A DNA stretch of 64,000 nucleotides from Streptomyces sp. NBC_00820 (lineage in GTDB: Bacteria > Actinomycetota > Actinomycetes > Streptomycetales > Streptomycetaceae), in NCBI RefSeq assembly GCF_036347055.1, contig NZ_CP108882.1:2493001-2557000 (forward strand). The letters are read 5' to 3'. The notes beneath the pieces were generated by a model that worked only from the letters and a program-made list of their open reading frames with translations, searched no databases and was not told where the DNA came from. Position numbers and translations under genes: made by a program. Positions 23,636-31,239 of the stretch are shown here, one piece after another; position 1 is the stretch's first letter, and every line of letters starts with the position of its first letter.

Positions 23636-23903
23636 CGCGCTGCCGGCGCCGTGCCTCGTGGGGGCGCTCGCGACGGTAGCGGCGCTCCCATCTGGCCTGG
23701 CGGTCCCGGCGCTCGCGGTACGCCCGGTAGGAGTCGGGCACGGGGCCCGGGCCCGGCTGCGAAGGCGGCGGGGGCCCGGCGGGCGAGCCCCGGCCGTGGG
23801 CCGCGTACAGATAGAGCAGCGCGCAGGCCGCGAGCCACCAGATGTGGTTTCCGAATCCGAGGAGCACCAGGACGACGGTCCCGGTGAAGGCGATGCCACG
23901 CAT
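23622..23903 (-). CDS. Small membrane protein with an Arg-rich tail
   Basis: A 93-aa protein with two hydrophobic segments at the N-terminus (GIAFTGTVVLVLLGFGNHIW and LAACALLYLYAA) and a Pro-rich linker leading to a very basic tail (YRAYRERRDRQARWERRYRR). It is probably an inner-membrane protein whose tail faces the cytosol and binds acidic partners or nucleic acid. Function unknown. Its stop lies inside the last unit of the 15-bp repeat array. Confidence 0.6.
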   Translation of the reverse strand: MRGIAFTGTVVLVLLGFGNHIWWLAACALLYLYAAHGRGSPAGPPPPSQPGPGPVPDSYRAYRERRDRQARWERRYRRERPHEARRRQREQSK

Positions 23904-24031
23904 GACGGACCTCCGTCGGGTGATGAGGGGCGGAACGGGGGAAACGAAGTCGCTTGCTCAGCGTAGGGACTCCGTCACCGTGCGTGCATCCGGTTTTCCG
24001 GGCGGGCGTCCGCTGTGAGTGAATGGGTCGC

Positions 24032-25690
24032 ATGAGCGAACTCTCCTGCGACCACCACGAGTTCACCTGCGTGCACGACGGCGAGCGGCTCAGCACGGTG
24101 AGCGCCGGCCCGCCCGGACGGGCGACCGTCGTGCTGCTGCACGGTGCGGGCACCGGCAGCAAGGAGCGACTGCTGCCGCTGCTCGCCGAGTTCACCGCCC
24201 ACGGCTGCCGCACCCTGGCCTTCGACTTCTCGGGGCACGGTGAAAGCACCGGGAAACTCGCGGAGTTGAGCCTGCGCCGGCGGTTCGAGCAGGCGGTCGC
24301 GGTCATCGACGGACACGCCCCGGCGGACGGCCCGCTGATCCTGGCGGGGTTCAGCATGAGCGGGCAGACGATCGCGGATCTCGTGGGGCACTACGGGCGG
24401 CGGGTGGCCGCGGTGGGCCTGTGCGCGCCCGCGGTGTACGCGCCGGAGGCCTGGGACGTGCCCTTCGGTGAGGGCGACGGCCGGTTCAGCGAGATCATCC
24501 GCACTCCCGACGGCTGGCGCGACGCGCCCGCCCTCGCCGTGTTGCGGTCGTACGAGGGCCGGGCGGTACTGGCGGTGCCGGGCACCGACACGGTCATCCC
24601 GCCGGAGGTGACGGAGGCCGTACAGGACGCGCTGTCGGCGCGCGCGCAGTTCACCCGCTTCGACGTCCCGGGCGCCGGGCACCGGCTGGGGGAATGGTTC
24701 CGCGAGCACGGCGACGACCGGCGGGAGTGGGTGGCGGCCCTGCTGAGCGGACTCGCGGAGGGCGCCTGGGCGGCGACCCGGAGCTGGGTGGAAGGGCAGC
24801 TCCCGGCGGGCCGCACGGTCACCGGTTCCGGTGCGCTGCGCGGGGGCTGGTCGTCACAGATACGCGGGCTCACCCTGGACGACGGGGAGGAGCTGGTCCT
24901 GCGCACGTTCGTGAAGCCGTTCTTCCGGCGGCACGCCGAGGGGCTGCTGTCCCGGGAGGCGTCCGTGCTGAGGCTGCTCGCGGAGCGGGAGGGCGTACCG
25001 GCGCCGGCGCTCGTCGCCGTGGACGCGGCCGCCGACCACTGCGACCACCCCAGTCTGCTGATGACCCGGCTGCCGGGCCGGGTGTGGGTGGAGGAGGAGG
25101 ATCCCGAGACCCTGGACCTGCGACTGGACCTGCTCGCCGCCCAGTTGGTCCGGATCCACGCGGTGACTCCCGGGCCGGAGCGTCCGCGCACGTACCAGGC
25201 GTGGACGTCGCCCGAGCGGGTACACACCCCGGGAGGCGTCCGGTGGGAGCGGGCGGTTGAGGTGATCCGCCGCGAACCGCCGCCGTACCGGGGCGGCTTC
25301 CTGCACCGGGACTACCACCCCGGGAACGTGCTGTTCACCGGGGCCGGCGACGGGCTGCGGATCAGCGGGGTCGTCGACTGGGTGGAGACCTCCTGGGGCC
25401 CCGCCGACCTCGACGTCGCCCACTGCTCCACGGCCCTGGCCCTGCTGCACGGCCCCGAGCACGGGCTCGCCTTCCGGGACCGGTACGAGGAGCGGGGCGG
25501 CCGAGGGCTCGCGGACGGCCCGGACCACCTGTACTGGCGGCTGCTCGACGCCCTGACCTACTGCCCCGACGCCGGGAAACTGGCCGGGCCCTGGCGGGAG
25601 CTGGGACGCACGGACCTGACACCGCGGGTGCTGGCAGGACGGCTGGAGGCTTACGTGGACGGGCTGTTGGAGCGGTACGACACCGTGTGA
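24032..25690 (+). CDS. Alpha/beta-hydrolase fused to an APH-type phosphotransferase
   Basis: A ~552-aa two-domain enzyme. Residues 1-235 form an alpha/beta hydrolase: HGAGTGSKE oxyanion loop, nucleophile elbow GFSMSG, and catalytic His in GAGHRLGEW. Residues 250-550 form an aminoglycoside/homoserine-type phosphotransferase: LHRDYHPGNVLF (catalytic Asp) and GVVDWVETSWGPADLDVAH. No stop or frameshift separates them. The fusion may couple ester or amide cleavage to phosphorylation of the product. An ATG nine bases earlier is also possible; neither has a strong ribosome binding site. Confidence 0.75.
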   Translation: MSELSCDHHEFTCVHDGERLSTVSAGPPGRATVVLLHGAGTGSKERLLPLLAEFTAHGCRTLAFDFSGHGESTGKLAELSLRRRFEQAVAVIDGHAPADGPLILAGFSMSGQTIADLVGHYGRRVAAVGLCAPAVYAPEAWDVPFGEGDGRFSEIIRTPDGWRDAPALAVLRSYEGRAVLAVPGTDTVIPPEVTEAVQDALSARAQFTRFDVPGAGHRLGEWFREHGDDRREWVAALLSGLAEGAWAATRSWVEGQLPAGRTVTGSGALRGGWSSQIRGLTLDDGEELVLRTFVKPFFRRHAEGLLSREASVLRLLAEREGVPAPALVAVDAAADHCDHPSLLMTRLPGRVWVEEEDPETLDLRLDLLAAQLVRIHAVTPGPERPRTYQAWTSPERVHTPGGVRWERAVEVIRREPPPYRGGFLHRDYHPGNVLFTGAGDGLRISGVVDWVETSWGPADLDVAHCSTALALLHGPEHGLAFRDRYEERGGRGLADGPDHLYWRLLDALTYCPDAGKLAGPWRELGRTDLTPRVLAGRLEAYVDGLLERYDTV

Positions 25691-25756
25691 GGCCCGGTGA
25701 TGCCCCGGTGAGGCCCCGATGGGTCCGGTGAGGCCCCGGTGAGGCCGGTTGCCGGT
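25691..25756. repeat. Imperfect tandem GGTGAGGCCCC repeats after a stop codon
   Basis: Four to five copies of a ~13-bp unit close to CCGGTGAGGCCCC follow immediately after the TGA of the hydrolase-APH gene; the unit itself contains TGAGGCC, the stop codon context. Confidence 0.65.
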
Positions 25757-25858
25757 GCCGCCGGGGGCCACGCGCACCGGAGCGGGAGCCGCCGGCGGCA
25801 AACGCCGGGTGCCGGGTGCCGGGCGTCCCGCGTCGCACGGGGCGCCCGGCACCACGGT

Positions 25859-26173
25859 TCACCGCGAGTAGCGCATCAGCGCCCGCACCATGTGGCACGT
25901 CGTGTTGGACGGCGGATGCACACCGATCTCCTCGGCCGTGCTGCGGATCGTCTCGTCGTGGGCCTGGTTCGCCAGGTAGACCCCGGAGTCGAGCAGGGCT
26001 ATGGCGAGGCGCATGGCCTTCAGCCGCCGGTTGTGCGTGACGTACCACTCGCGCGGCCGCCCGGCGGGCAGCCGGTGCTTCGCCATCGGCGCGTAGGGCG
26101 AGTCGAACAGAACGGAACGCTTGGCGGTGGACTGGGTCGGCAACGGCTTGTTCTTCAGGGCGGCAGCGGGCAC
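25859..26173 (-). CDS. Conserved-looking 104-aa hypothetical protein
   Basis: A basic, helical protein (REWYVTHNRRLKAMRLAIAL, then LDSGVYLANQAHDETIRSTA) of unknown function, with one Cys near the C-terminus (NTTCHMVRALMRYSR). AGGAGG directly abuts an ATG at 26179, giving no spacing, so I chose the GTG two codons later at 26173, six bases from AGGAGG. Codon use is typical of the genome. Confidence 0.6.
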   Translation of the reverse strand: MPAAALKNKPLPTQSTAKRSVLFDSPYAPMAKHRLPAGRPREWYVTHNRRLKAMRLAIALLDSGVYLANQAHDETIRSTAEEIGVHPPSNTTCHMVRALMRYSR

Positions 26174-26504
26174 GGGCATCCTCCTGTCGCGGTCAGGGCG
26201 CCCACCGGAAGCCCCGGCGACACCCTCGAACACTGCTACCAGTTTACCGCCGGGCACTGACATCGAGGGAGACCGCACAGCCCTTCAAATGCCCAGGTGG
26301 ACACGGGAATTGCCGCCCTGTCACACCAGGCACGGAAGGGGCGCGTGAGGCGGCAAAAAATCGAACAGGGCGGCAGCGCGACGAGTGCGCGGGCCCCGGA
26401 TTCGCCGGGGTCCACGAGCGGGCCCCCGACCGCCCGCCGAGACGGCGCGCGCCCGCACCCGAACCCCGGCGGTGGCCTCCGGCCCACCCGCTACCGTGGG
26501 CCGC
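26174..26504. other. Divergent promoter region
   Basis: About 330 bp between two divergent genes. It contains an A6 run near 26355 and a GC hairpin of GGCCCCGG type at about 26393-26415. No further ORF is supported. Confidence 0.4.
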
Positions 26505-26873
26505 ATGGAGATCTGGATCAATCCGGCCTTTTCGAAGTGCCGCAGCGCGATCAGCCTGCTGGATGCCGAGGGGGCCGACTACACCGTCCGCCGCTATCTG
26601 GAGGAGGTGCCGAGCGAGGACGAGATCAGGGCCGTGCTCGAACGGCTCGGGCTGGAGCCGTGGGACATCACCCGGACCCAGGAGGCGGACGCCAAGGAGC
26701 TGGGGCTCAAGGATTGGGCGCGGGACGCGGACACGCGGGACCGGTGGGTCACGGCCCTCGCCGAGCACCCCAGGCTTATCCAGCGCCCGATCATCACGGC
26801 CGAGGACGGAACCGCCCTGGTCGCCCGCACCGACGAGGCCGTGGCGGAGGCACTCTCGCGCGGCAAGGGCTGA
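26505..26873 (+). CDS. ArsC/Spx-family thioredoxin-fold protein with altered Cys
   Basis: A 122-aa ArsC-family protein: thioredoxin-fold start MEIWINPAFSKCRSA, IRAVLERLGLEPWDITRTQE, and HPRLIQRPII near residue 85. Classical glutaredoxin-type arsenate reductases have the reactive Cys at the position of Phe9 here; the only N-terminal Cys is Cys12, the second Cys of the Spx-type CxxC. Arsenate reduction is therefore doubtful. It may be a redox or regulatory protein. No arsenic genes are adjacent. Confidence 0.75.
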   Translation: MEIWINPAFSKCRSAISLLDAEGADYTVRRYLEEVPSEDEIRAVLERLGLEPWDITRTQEADAKELGLKDWARDADTRDRWVTALAEHPRLIQRPIITAEDGTALVARTDEAVAEALSRGKG

Positions 26874-27002
26874 GCGAGGGTCGGTGCCGGTCAACTCCAC
26901 TGTGACACAGGTTACTTGGATGACCCGGACGACCGCTGAGCAACCACGTTCGGCCCCTCGTACATAGCGGCGTACGCTCCCCTACCCCTTCAGGAGGCGC
27001 GC

Positions 27003-27734
27003 ATGTCGCGCAGGCGAACCCTCGGCACGAAGAAGAAGGTCGCGCTGTTCGTGACCGCCGCGGCGGTGGCGGGCGGCGGGGCCTTCGCGCTCGCGGCCAC
27101 CTCGAACGCCGCGCAGAGCCCGCAGAACGCCAAGACGCTGTCCGCCGGCAACTCGACCGTGTGCCAGGGGCTGGCCACGGCCCTCGGCAACAACCAGTCG
27201 TTCATCGCGGGCCAGAAGGCGGCCCCGGACGCGCAGTCGTCGGCACGGATCGCCAACCGCGAGGCGGTCATCGAGCAGATCAAGGTCCAGCAGAAGGCTG
27301 CCGGATGCATCGTTGGGGAGTCGGCTCAGGGCTCCCAGGCGGCGCAGGGCAACGCCGGTCAGCAGGGCAACGCCGGTCAGCAGGGCGGCCAGCAGGCCGG
27401 TGGCGGTCAGCAGGCCGGCGGTGCCCAGCAGGGCGGCCAGCAGGCCGGCGCCGCGGGCAACGGCGGCGGTGCCGCCGCGGCCTCCGGCCAGCAGGTGTGC
27501 AAGGGCTCGACCGTCACGCTCTCCGGCGAGGCCGGCGCCCCGGCCGCGTCCAGCAACCAGTTCCCGGCGGGTACGACCCTGAAGGTCACCAACCTGGACA
27601 ACAACAAGTCCACGACCGTGAAGGTCACCTCGGTCTCCGGCAGTTGCGCCCTGCTCAACAACGCCGCCTTCGAGCAGGTCCGCGAGCCGGGCAAGTTCCT
27701 CATCCGCCGCGCGGTGATCGAGAAGGTGGGTTGA
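27003..27734 (+). CDS. Exported protein with a Gln/Gly-rich linker
   Basis: A 243-aa protein with a basic N-terminus and signal/anchor segment (VALFVTAAAVAGGGAFALAA, cleavage after SNA), a ~55-residue helical module flanked by two Cys (STVCQGLATALGNNQSFIAG ... KAAGC), a Gln/Gly/Ala repeat linker (about 105-155) and a C-terminal beta domain with two Cys (KGSTVTLSGEAGAPAA, SGSCALLNNAAFEQ). AGGAGG six bases before the ATG. The layout resembles that of the DUF1996 protein at 34422. Its cell-surface role is unknown. Confidence 0.75.
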   Translation: MSRRRTLGTKKKVALFVTAAAVAGGGAFALAATSNAAQSPQNAKTLSAGNSTVCQGLATALGNNQSFIAGQKAAPDAQSSARIANREAVIEQIKVQQKAAGCIVGESAQGSQAAQGNAGQQGNAGQQGGQQAGGGQQAGGAQQGGQQAGAAGNGGGAAAASGQQVCKGSTVTLSGEAGAPAASSNQFPAGTTLKVTNLDNNKSTTVKVTSVSGSCALLNNAAFEQVREPGKFLIRRAVIEKVG

Positions 27735-28172
27735 GGCTCGACGACCGGACACGAGAACGGTGAGGTGAGGTGACGGGCCGGGCCGTCCGACGCGGCTGCG
27801 GCAGCGCGTGACGGGAGACGCAGGGCAGTACGGCGGTCTCCGCGCATGGCGGCGGCGCGGCGGCCCGCTCCGCCGCCATGGTGGGATCGTGGGTCCCGCT
27901 GTTCGCGGCCACGAGTGGCGGGACCGGCACATCCGGGGCGCGCAGGGCATGGAGGCCGGGCATGGAGGCCGGGCGGCACACCCGGCCAGGCGCTCGCGGA
28001 GCGCAAGTGCGGGGCGGAGCGCGGGGTGGGAGTGAGACGCACCACAGAACCCCCAGGTAACACGGCGTTCACATGCGGGCAACGACCGGGAAATTGCCTG
28101 TTGGCACTCTGCCGGAGCAGATCGACGCGGCGCCCGGCGCCGCGGCCGCCCCACCCCGAAGGATGAGACCGC
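27735..28172. other. glnII upstream region
   Basis: About 440 bp. The last 115 bp hold the GlnR operator and promoter of glnII. The earlier part has no supported gene. Confidence 0.5.
28057..28094 (+). promoter_or_regulatory. GlnR operator of glnII
   Basis: Two GlnR-type half-site pairs: GTAAC-N6-TTCAC (28057-28072) and GCAAC-N6-GAAAT (28079-28094), with the a-sites exactly 22 bp apart. This fits the gTnAc-n6-GaAAc consensus known for Streptomyces GlnR and lies about 80 bp before the GTG of glnII. GlnR activates glnII under nitrogen limitation. Confidence 0.8.
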
Positions 28173-29204
28173 GTGACCTTCAAGGCCGAGTACATCTGGA
28201 TCGACGGCACCCAGCCGACGGCCAAGCTCCGTTCCAAGACGAAGATCATCACGGGTGCCCCGGCCGGTCTCGACGCGCTCCCGATCTGGGGCTTCGACGG
28301 GTCCTCCACGAACCAGGCGGTGGGTCACGCCTCCGACCGCGTGCTCAAGCCGGTCTTCACCTGCCCGGACCCGATCCGCGGCGGCGACGACATCCTGGTG
28401 CTGTGCGAGGTCCTGGACATCGACATGACGCCGCACACGTCCAACACGCGTGCCGCGCTCGCCGAGGTCGCCGAGCGGTTCGCCGCGCAGGAGTCGATCT
28501 TCGGCATCGAGCAGGAGTACACCTTCTTCGACGGCCCCCGCCCGCTCGGCTTCCCCGAGGGCGGCTTCCCCGCCCCGCAGGGCGGCTACTACTGCGGTGT
28601 CGGCGCCGACGAGATCTTCGGCCGCGAGATCGTCGAGGCCCACCTGGACAACTGCCTGAAGGCGGGCCTGGGCATCTCCGGCATCAACGCCGAGGTCATG
28701 CCCGGCCAGTGGGAGTTCCAGGTCGGCCCGCTCGCCCCGCTGGAGGTCTCCGACCAGCTGTGGGTGGCCCGCTGGCTGCTCTACCGCACCGCCGAGGACT
28801 TCGGCATCTCCGCGACCCTGGACCCCAAGCCGGTCAAGGGCGACTGGAACGGCGCGGGCGCGCACACGAACTTCTCCACCAAGGCGATGCGTGAAGGCTA
28901 CGACGCCATCATCACCGCCTGCGAGTCGCTCGGCGAGGGCTCCAAGCCGCTGGACCACGTCAAGAACTACGGCGCCGGCATCGACGACCGCCTGACCGGT
29001 CTGCACGAGACCGCCCCGTGGAACGAGTACTCCTACGGTGTCTCCGACCGCGGTGCCTCGGTCCGCATCCCGTGGCAGGTCGAGAAGGACGGCAAGGGCT
29101 ACATCGAGGACCGCCGCCCGAACGCCAACGTCGACCCGTACGTCGTGACCCGCCTCATGGTCGACACCTGCTGCTCCGCCCTGGAGAAGGCCGGCCAGGT
29201 CTGA
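28173..29204 (+). CDS. glnII: Glutamine synthetase type II
   Basis: A 343-aa eukaryotic-type (GSII) glutamine synthetase that makes glutamine from glutamate, ammonia and ATP. The N-terminal beta-grasp begins MTFKAEYIWIDGTQPTAKLR. The catalytic part has WGFDGSSTNQA, FGIEQEYTFF (metal-binding Glu), GINAEVMPGQWEFQVGP, and GDWNGAGAHTNFSTKAM. It lacks the Tyr loop of GSI, so it is not adenylylated by GlnE. GTG start with GAAGGATGAG upstream. Controlled by GlnR sites upstream; a strong hairpin follows. Confidence 0.97.
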   Translation: MTFKAEYIWIDGTQPTAKLRSKTKIITGAPAGLDALPIWGFDGSSTNQAVGHASDRVLKPVFTCPDPIRGGDDILVLCEVLDIDMTPHTSNTRAALAEVAERFAAQESIFGIEQEYTFFDGPRPLGFPEGGFPAPQGGYYCGVGADEIFGREIVEAHLDNCLKAGLGISGINAEVMPGQWEFQVGPLAPLEVSDQLWVARWLLYRTAEDFGISATLDPKPVKGDWNGAGAHTNFSTKAMREGYDAIITACESLGEGSKPLDHVKNYGAGIDDRLTGLHETAPWNEYSYGVSDRGASVRIPWQVEKDGKGYIEDRRPNANVDPYVVTRLMVDTCCSALEKAGQV

Positions 29205-29221
29205 CCCGCGCCGCGACTTCC

Positions 29222-29260
29222 GTGAGGGGGCGTCCACCGTCGAGGTGGGCGCCCCCTCAC
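29222..29260 (+). terminator. glnII terminator
   Basis: GTGAGGGGGCGTCCACC and GGTGGGCGCCCCCTCAC form a 17-bp stem with one mismatch and a 5-base loop, 17 bp after the glnII stop. Confidence 0.85.
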
Positions 29261-29276
29261 GCTGCCCAGGGGCGTT

Positions 29277-29320
29277 GCATGGTGAACCCATGGAGGTGGC
29301 ATGGTGACCCCATGGAGAAC
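29277..29320 (+). repeat. 22-bp tandem duplication at a start codon
   Basis: Segments 29277-29298 and 29299-29320 match at 18 of 22 bases. Each contains GCATGGTGA and a later CCATGGAG, so the translation start region of the following gene exists twice. Only the second copy opens the long frame. Confidence 0.75.
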
Positions 29321-30232
29321 GACGAGGTCCTGTCCGTCAAGGTCCTGACGGAGTACGGACGGATGTACCAGCACCCCTCGGCGGACACACTGCGGGAACT
29401 GACGGAGCGGATCGGCGGCATCTGGGACCGGCTGCTGATACTCCAGCGGATCCCCGACGTCCCGGACGTATTCGCCCAGGTGTGGCACGAGGAGGGCGGC
29501 GACTACCGGCTGGAGCATCGCCGCGGCGACGAGGAGTTCTCCGGCGCGAACCTCACCCACCCGGGCCAGGTGGCGGACCTGCTGACCGGCTGGGCGCGCC
29601 GGCAGGACGACTGGGACCGGGACGTGGCCTGGGAGCCGGTGGACCTCGAGCCGCGCCCGGAGGTGCCGCCGCTCCCCGAGGATGTGCGCGAGCAGGTCGA
29701 GGAGCGCGTACGGCTGGTGCTGCGCTGCGGGTACGACACGCGGAGCACGGCGACGGAGGCCGCGGTGAACCACCTGCTCACCGAGGACGAGCGGCCCGTC
29801 TCACCGGAGCAGGGACTGGAGTTGGTGAACCGGCTGTGGCTGGAGCGGCTGGCCGAGCAGGAGACCTGGCAGGGGGTCACCGACCCGGAGCGGCTCACGC
29901 TGGCCTTCGGGGCGCTGGCGGAGACGGGCATCCGGGCCCGTGAGGACTTCACCTGCTGCAGCGCCTGCGGGATGGCGGAGATCGGCGCGGACCGCGAGGA
30001 CCTCAGGGGCTTCGTCTTCTTCCACCGGGAGGGCACGGAGGCCGCCGCCGACGGACACGGACTGCACCTGTACTTCGGGGCGTTCGACGGCTCGGCCGAG
30101 ACCACCACGGCCGTCGGGCAGGAAGTCGTCGCCGCTCTCGAGGAGGCCGGGCTGTCCACGATGTGGGACGGAAATTCGGCCAGGGCGATCGAGGTCACGC
30201 CTCTGACCTGGCACAGGCGCCTGGTGGGCTGA
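29312..30232 (+). CDS. DUF6891-like protein
   Basis: A 306-aa soluble acidic protein. The C-terminal part has CCSACGMAEIGADREDLRGF, VFFHREGTEAAADGHGLHLY and a WHRRLV end, typical of the DUF6891 family (unknown function); the Cys cluster could bind metal. The N-terminal third is helical (TLRELTERIGGIWDRLLILQ). It begins at ATG 29312, inside the second copy of a tandem duplication; GGAGG lies unusually far (about 15 bases) upstream. Confidence 0.7.
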   Translation: MENDEVLSVKVLTEYGRMYQHPSADTLRELTERIGGIWDRLLILQRIPDVPDVFAQVWHEEGGDYRLEHRRGDEEFSGANLTHPGQVADLLTGWARRQDDWDRDVAWEPVDLEPRPEVPPLPEDVREQVEERVRLVLRCGYDTRSTATEAAVNHLLTEDERPVSPEQGLELVNRLWLERLAEQETWQGVTDPERLTLAFGALAETGIRAREDFTCCSACGMAEIGADREDLRGFVFFHREGTEAAADGHGLHLYFGAFDGSAETTTAVGQEVVAALEEAGLSTMWDGNSARAIEVTPLTWHRRLVG

Positions 30233-30320
30233 GACGCGGCGGGGCGTCTTCACGCCAACGAGGCGTCCGAGCAGTGAGAGGAGGCTCCTGCCGGGGGCCC
30301 GCGTCTGCTTCAATGGGCGT

Positions 30321-30443
30321 ATGGCCAGCTATCAGAACCTCACCTCGACGGGTCGCCTCGACCTCGAGCCGTTCTGGCCTTCCCGTCAGCACCACGACTT
30401 CGACCGGGTGTGTTGCCGCGCGAGGAACGCGCGGGCCCTCTAA
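30321..30443 (+). CDS. Leader peptide with tandem Cys codons
   Basis: A 40-aa ORF upstream of the winged-helix gene. It ends QHHDFDRVCCRARNARAL, resembling the short Streptomyces leader peptides with an H-x-D/F-x-RV-C pattern that precede sulfur-related genes. Cys31 and Cys32 are encoded by TGT TGC at 30411-30416. A perfect 7-bp stem starts at the last base of the Cys codons. The ribosome binding site is weak (ATGGGCGT). A Cys-sensing attenuation leader is plausible. Confidence 0.55.
   Translation: MASYQNLTSTGRLDLEPFWPSRQHHDFDRVCCRARNARAL
30416..30434 (+). promoter_or_regulatory. Hairpin over the end of the leader ORF
   Basis: CCGCGCG (30416-30422) pairs with CGCGCGG (30428-30434) across an AGGAA loop, directly after the Cys-Cys codons. 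A ribosome stalled on these codons would cover the 5' arm. Typical position for a transcription or translation attenuator. Confidence 0.55.
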
Positions 30444-30560
30444 AGCCGTACACCCCGGCCTTCGGTCAGCGCGAAACGACGAACGTCCCCGGCGTGCCCG
30501 ACCACGAGTCAGGGCCGTCGCCCCGCCCGACGACTCCTCGCGCGAAAGAGCTGACCCCTC

Positions 30561-31178
30561 ATGGCGACCACTCGTTCCCTTTCCCCCGTCCCCTCCGCCG
30601 CTCCCTCCACCGCACCGGCCGCGGCCGGCGGCGCCCGGCACCGGCTGCGCGCCGTCGACCGTGACGAGGTGATCGACGTCGCGGGCTTCCTGCCGCCGGG
30701 CGCCACCTGGCTGCCGGCGCCCGAGCACACCGTGCCCGTGCTTCCCGGCCGGCCGCCGATGGTCGGCTACCTGGTGCTGGTGCCAGCCGACCAGCGGCCC
30801 CCGTTCCTGCCGGCCCCGGCCCCGGCCCCGGCCCCGGTCCCGGACCGGCCCCAGGAGGGGGCGGACGCGGCGGCCGACGCCGCCGAACCGCTGGTGCGGA
30901 TCGACTCCGTACGGCGCACCGCCCGCATCGACGGCCGTGAACTCGACCTCACCTACCTGGAGTTCGAGCTGCTCGCCCATCTGGTGGCGCACCCGCACCG
31001 GGTGCACACCCGCGACCAGCTGGTCTCCACGGTGTGGGGTTACGGCCATGTCGGCGACGGCCGTACCGTCGACGTCCACATCGCCCGGCTGCGCCGCAAG
31101 CTGGGCGCCCCGCACCGGCAGACGATCCAGACGGTGCGCCGGGTCGGCTACAAGTACACGCCGCCGACCGTGCGTTGA
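30561..31178 (+). CDS. Winged-helix (OmpR-type) DNA-binding protein without receiver
   Basis: A 205-aa protein. The C-terminal ~95 residues are an OmpR/PhoB-type winged helix (LDLTYLEFELLAHLVAHPHR, VHTRDQLVSTVWGYG, GRTVDVHIARLRRKL, VRRVGYKYTPP). The N-terminal part has no receiver domain; instead there is a basic start, a short DEVIDVAGFLPPG segment and a Pro/Ala-rich linker. So it is not a phosphorylation-driven response regulator. It follows a Cys-Cys leader peptide by ~115 bp, which may link its synthesis to amino-acid supply. Confidence 0.8.
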   Translation: MATTRSLSPVPSAAPSTAPAAAGGARHRLRAVDRDEVIDVAGFLPPGATWLPAPEHTVPVLPGRPPMVGYLVLVPADQRPPFLPAPAPAPAPVPDRPQEGADAAADAAEPLVRIDSVRRTARIDGRELDLTYLEFELLAHLVAHPHRVHTRDQLVSTVWGYGHVGDGRTVDVHIARLRRKLGAPHRQTIQTVRRVGYKYTPPTVR

Positions 31179-31239
31179 CCCGCTCTGCCCTCAGCAGATC
31201 CCCGTGCTCCCGGCGTCCGCGCGGGGCACGATCGGCGGC

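Noticed and set aside
26885..26920. Crp-like site GTGACACAGGTTAC before the secreted protein gene at 27003
   Set aside because: Only one half fits a TGTGA-N6-TCACA consensus; a match of this quality is expected by chance.
26982..29291. Long minus-strand open frame opposite the secreted protein and glnII
   Set aside because: It lies antisense to the well-supported glnII and gene 27003, with composition typical of a GC-bias shadow.
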